DNA of 7,920 nucleotides from an uncultured Clostridium sp. (GTDB lineage: Bacteria > Bacillota > Clostridia > TANB77 > CAG-508): NCBI GenBank assembly GCA_958413095.1, contig CATYUF010000065.1, forward strand, positions 1 to 7,920. The letters run 5' to 3'. The translations under genes and the position numbers were made by a program. Every line of letters begins with the position of its first letter. The stretch's first letter is position 1. Shown here piece by piece: positions 5,750 through 7,920 of this stretch. The notes beneath the pieces are model-generated. The model was given only the letters and a program-made list of their open reading frames with translations, was not told the DNA's origin and searched no databases.

Positions 5750-5944
5750 TGTTGCTATTATTATTTTTCTCAAACAGTCTAATTAATATTCGTTACTATT
5801 CAAACTAATTTTATCATTAATTGTTTCAAAGTATATAATATATTATTTTTGAAATATCATGTAAGCAACCAAATAATTCAAAATTATGGTAAACTGAATA
5901 GTAACTTAATTTTCAGTTGTTTATTTCATAATTAAATAGACCTA
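5750..5944. other. Non-coding gap with inverted repeats between DUF368 and the toxin-antitoxin operon
   Basis: No supported gene. It contains GTTACTATTCA (5792-5802) with its perfect inverse TGAATAGTAAC (5895-5905), enclosing a second hairpin TTTCAAA/TTTGAAA (5824-5830/5848-5854) with an AT palindrome as loop. A third inverted repeat AACTGAA/TTCAGTT (5892-5898/5912-5918) overlaps the right outer arm, so the two pairings would be mutually exclusive. No clean U-tract terminator for DUF368 is evident. Confidence 0.6.
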
Positions 5945-6733
5945 TTATTTTCTTTGCAAGTTTTTTACTATTAAATTTCCTAAAACAAAACACAAAATAG
6001 AAATTATGAATTCATTTATATTTGTAATTGTAGGCAATAAAATAAATATAGACCCTATTGAAAAACCTATTATACAATAAAAAGTTTTACCATAATGAGT
6101 ATCTAACAATTTCTTTGTTATTTTCATTACAACTATACTTCCTATTAATAAACCTATTCCCAGTGGGATTAAGACTGGGAAATACAAATTTGCAACTGAC
6201 TGTAAATATAGCGGATATATTCCAAGTAACATTAATATTATTGTACTGCTAACTCCTGGAACTACTATTCCTAACGACATTATTATTCCACATATTATTA
6301 TGTATATAAAATTCACATCTCTTAATTCTGAAACATGTAATCTATTTTCTAAAATAACTGTTCCTATTCCTATAATCATTGCTACTATAATATATATAAT
6401 ATTTTTTCTATTATATTTTTCTTTTTTATTTACTTCTTTTATTAACTCAGGAATTGTCCCTATTATTAATCCTATAAAAATTGATTTAGTTTGTATTGGA
6501 AATTGATAGAAAAAATAATTTAATAAATTGCTAAATAATACTATTCCTATTATTCCTCCCAAAACAATTGGAAATAAATATTTCACATTATTTTTTATAT
6601 CCTTAAAAAAATTTAAAACTGAATCTAATAATTTTTCATAAATTCCCATAATCACACATAGTACACCACTACTAATTCCCGGTAAAATTGCTCCTGCCCC
6701 AATTAATATTCCTTTAAATACATTTAAAATCAC
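5945..6733 (-). CDS. DUF368 multi-pass membrane protein (PopT-like polyprenyl-phosphate transporter family)
   Basis: About 262 residues, typical of DUF368. I chose GTG 6733 because GGAGG lies 5 nt upstream; a GTG at 6745 would start within or before that site and add only four residues. The N-terminal GAGAILPGISSGVLCVIMGIYE (around 14-35) and the internal SLGIVVPGVSSTIILMLLGIYP (around 153-174) are two versions of the same PG-SS motif, fitting the inverted-repeat architecture of the family. Roughly eight hydrophobic helices are separated by short loops, with a basic loop KEVNKKEKYNRKN near 99-111. Some DUF368 proteins have been reported to return undecaprenyl phosphate across the membrane for cell-wall synthesis; assigning that role here is by family only. 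It stands alone on the minus strand, divergent from sigK. Confidence 0.9.
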   Translation of the reverse strand: MILNVFKGILIGAGAILPGISSGVLCVIMGIYEKLLDSVLNFFKDIKNNVKYLFPIVLGGIIGIVLFSNLLNYFFYQFPIQTKSIFIGLIIGTIPELIKEVNKKEKYNRKNIIYIIVAMIIGIGTVILENRLHVSELRDVNFIYIIICGIIMSLGIVVPGVSSTIILMLLGIYPLYLQSVANLYFPVLIPLGIGLLIGSIVVMKITKKLLDTHYGKTFYCIIGFSIGSIFILLPTITNINEFIISILCFVLGNLIVKNLQRK

Positions 6734-6793
6734 ATTTTCCTCCACTTATTTATTTTTTTTCATACAATATTCTTTAACTTTCATTTTTAAGCT

Positions 6794-6824
6794 ATTATAT
6801 TAATTATATATATCTATAATTCAA
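6794..6824 (-). promoter_or_regulatory. Weak candidate promoter for the DUF368 gene
   Basis: Minus strand: TTGAAT (6824-6819), a 19-nt spacer that is longer than optimal, and TATAAT (6799-6794). TATAAT-like strings are expected by chance in such AT-rich sequence, so this is tentative. Confidence 0.3.
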
Positions 6825-7072
6825 AAAAATTTATTTAATTCATTTCTTATTTCTTGTTTATAAGATTTTTATTTAATTCAGTAATATATATTAATAATTG
6901 TATGACTTTATTCTAAAACTAATCACTATAATCACTATCTAATTTTATTAATTTTAAAAAAACATCTTATTATCTGTACTTTCCTTCATTTATACAATTT
7001 ATAATTACATAAACTCACTAATTTAATAAATTCCTATAATATATAATTTTTTATTCATATAAATATGTTGAA

Positions 7073-7082
7073 ATTTGTCCTA
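7073..7082 (-). promoter_or_regulatory. Candidate SpoIIID binding site upstream of sigK
   Basis: TAGGACAAAT on the minus strand matches all ten positions of the WWRRACARNY consensus of SpoIIID, which activates sigK in Bacillus subtilis. It is about 100 bp before the sigK ATG and about 45 bp upstream of the candidate -10. The consensus is degenerate, so a chance match in this region is quite possible. Confidence 0.35.
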
Positions 7083-7123
7083 ATATTTATTTTTTTAGTC
7101 CATGCACTTTTATTTTTTTACTA

Positions 7124-7131
7124 CATATAAT
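7124..7131 (+). promoter_or_regulatory. Candidate -10 element of the sigK promoter
   Basis: CATATAAT on the plus strand, about 50 nt before the ATG. It resembles both the sigma-E -10 (CATACA-T) and sigma-A TATAAT. No convincing -35 of either class is visible at the right spacing. Sigma-E dependence would be expected from sporulation logic, but the sequence does not decide it. Confidence 0.35.
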
Positions 7132-7180
7132 GTCTTTGTATAAGTAAATTCAATATATTAAGTTTTAGTGGAGGTGCATT

Positions 7181-7891
7181 ATGTTTTCGGCACTTTGTAT
7201 TTCAGGTATTTTAAGTTTTTGGGAATTCTTAGGCTCTGCTGTTTTTTTGGTAGGTTATATTTCTAATAATAGTCTATTTCCAGAACCTTTGACTTCTGAA
7301 GAAGAAAGTTTATACTTAGAACAAATGAAACAAGGAAATGATGAAGCACGAAATATTCTAATAGAACATAATCTAAGATTAGTTGCCCATATTTCAAAAA
7401 AGTACTCTACTTCTAACGTTGAACAAGATGATTTAATTTCTATTGGAACTATTGGTTTAATAAAGGGGATAAATAGTTTTAATTCTGATAAAGGCTCTAG
7501 GCTTTCTACATATGTTTCTAGATGTATTGATAATGAAATATTAATGCATTTACGAGCAACAAAAAAATTAGGTGCAGAAGTATATTTAAATGAACCTATT
7601 GGAAAAGATAAAGACGACAATGTAGTTACTTTACAAGAAGTTCTTGAAAATAACGAAAGACCTATTGAAGATGAAGTTGATATAAAAATGAAAATCAAAT
7701 TACTTTATGATAAAATGAAAACTATTTTAAAAGCTCGAGAAAAAACAATTCTAGAATTAAGATTTGGGTTAGGTGGTCATAAACCAAAGACCCAACATGA
7801 AATTGCTCATATGCTAGGAATTTCCCGTTCATATGTTTCTCGAATTGAGACCAAAGCAATTGGAAAACTATCAAAAGAAATTAAAGAATAA
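7181..7891 (+). CDS. sigK: RNA polymerase sporulation sigma factor, pro-sigma-K
   Basis: A complete 236-residue sigma-70 family protein, close to the 241 residues of Bacillus subtilis SigK. Sigma-K directs late mother-cell transcription (coat and cortex genes, mother-cell lysis) during endospore formation. Residues 1 to about 25 are a hydrophobic pro-sequence; FLVGYISNN aligns with the Bacillus FLVSYVKNN, where SpoIVFB cuts, so cleavage near Gly25-Tyr26 is predicted. Region 2 is at about 54-125 (ARNILIEHNLRLVAHISKKY, DDLISIGTIGLIKGI, LSTYVSRCIDNEILMHLR). Region 4 is at about 185-230, with the helix-turn-helix TQHEIAHMLGISRSYVSRIE at 204-223. GGAGGTG precedes ATG 7181 by 4 nt. The coding sequence is uninterrupted, with no skin-type prophage insertion. 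Residues such as LRLVAHI, ISIGTIGLIKGI and LGISRSYVSRIE distinguish it well from other sporulation sigmas, and the pro-sequence excludes SigF and SigG. Confidence 0.95.
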   Translation: MFSALCISGILSFWEFLGSAVFLVGYISNNSLFPEPLTSEEESLYLEQMKQGNDEARNILIEHNLRLVAHISKKYSTSNVEQDDLISIGTIGLIKGINSFNSDKGSRLSTYVSRCIDNEILMHLRATKKLGAEVYLNEPIGKDKDDNVVTLQEVLENNERPIEDEVDIKMKIKLLYDKMKTILKAREKTILELRFGLGGHKPKTQHEIAHMLGISRSYVSRIETKAIGKLSKEIKE

Positions 7892-7920
7892 AACCTAATC
7901 TTTCTTATAGTAGAGTAGCT

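Larger units (their letters stand above)
6746..7180. other. Divergent non-coding region between DUF368 and sigK
   Basis: Very AT-rich with no convincing ORF, RNA gene or strong hairpin on either strand. It should hold the promoters of both genes; only the candidates listed separately could be picked out, and neither is strong. Confidence 0.7.

Noticed and set aside
5750..5944. CRISPR-like or tandem repeat array
   Set aside because: The repeats are inverted and few, without regular spacing or conserved direct units.
7255..7698. 147-codon minus-strand ORF inside sigK
   Set aside because: It lies antisense to the well-conserved sigK coding sequence, has Ser/Leu/Ile-rich shadow composition and no family resemblance.

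Overview
The window is a very AT-rich segment, consistent with a low-GC, endospore-forming member of the Clostridia (Firmicutes/Bacillota). The evidence is a full-length pro-sigma-K gene with a removable N-terminal pro-sequence, AGGAGG-type ribosome binding sites, sigma-A promoters with extended -10 elements, a clostridial-type long GltX, and a prepilin N-terminus of the KGITLIALVITII type common in gut Clostridia. I cannot name the species.

Layout. 1-606 (minus): the 5' 202 codons of a secreted surface protein that runs off the window. 744-2597 (minus): a 617-residue prepilin-like protein whose C-terminal two thirds is three copies of a ~130-residue module (WANI...WVWLPRY...KKGIWVSKYEP). 2598-3039: a control region upstream of the pilin-like gene with a sigma-A promoter, a good ribosome binding site, a 22-codon ORF containing a perfect (AG)12 tract, and a strong intrinsic terminator before the pilin start. 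3040-4963 (minus): gltX followed by a small DUF951 gene, with a clear gltX promoter at 5001-5029. 5078-5163: two AT-rich hairpins. 5214-5698 (minus): a type II toxin-antitoxin operon with a perfect 11-bp inverted repeat lying on its promoter. 5750-5944: non-coding, with inverted repeats. 5945-6733 (minus): a DUF368 membrane protein, a family with members implicated in undecaprenyl-phosphate recycling. 6746-7180: a divergent non-coding region. 7181-7891 (plus): sigK.

The most interesting observation is the leader of the pilin-like gene. Promoter, ribosome binding site, short ORF, dinucleotide repeat and terminator follow in that order, all reading toward the pilin. With 12 AG units, as here, the ORF stops 28 nt before the hairpin. 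Losing one unit (or gaining two) would extend the ORF so that its stop codon falls inside the 5' arm of the terminator, where a ribosome could block hairpin folding. This suggests, as an inference only, a repeat-controlled phase-variable attenuator of a surface protein. Slippage could also simply toggle a 22- or 36-residue small protein.

How the genes work together: gltX, DUF951 and DUF368 look like housekeeping genes, the toxin-antitoxin pair is a self-regulated insertion between them, and sigK is a separate sporulation gene. The two leftmost genes plausibly form one surface-protein unit, since no U-tract terminator is visible between them.
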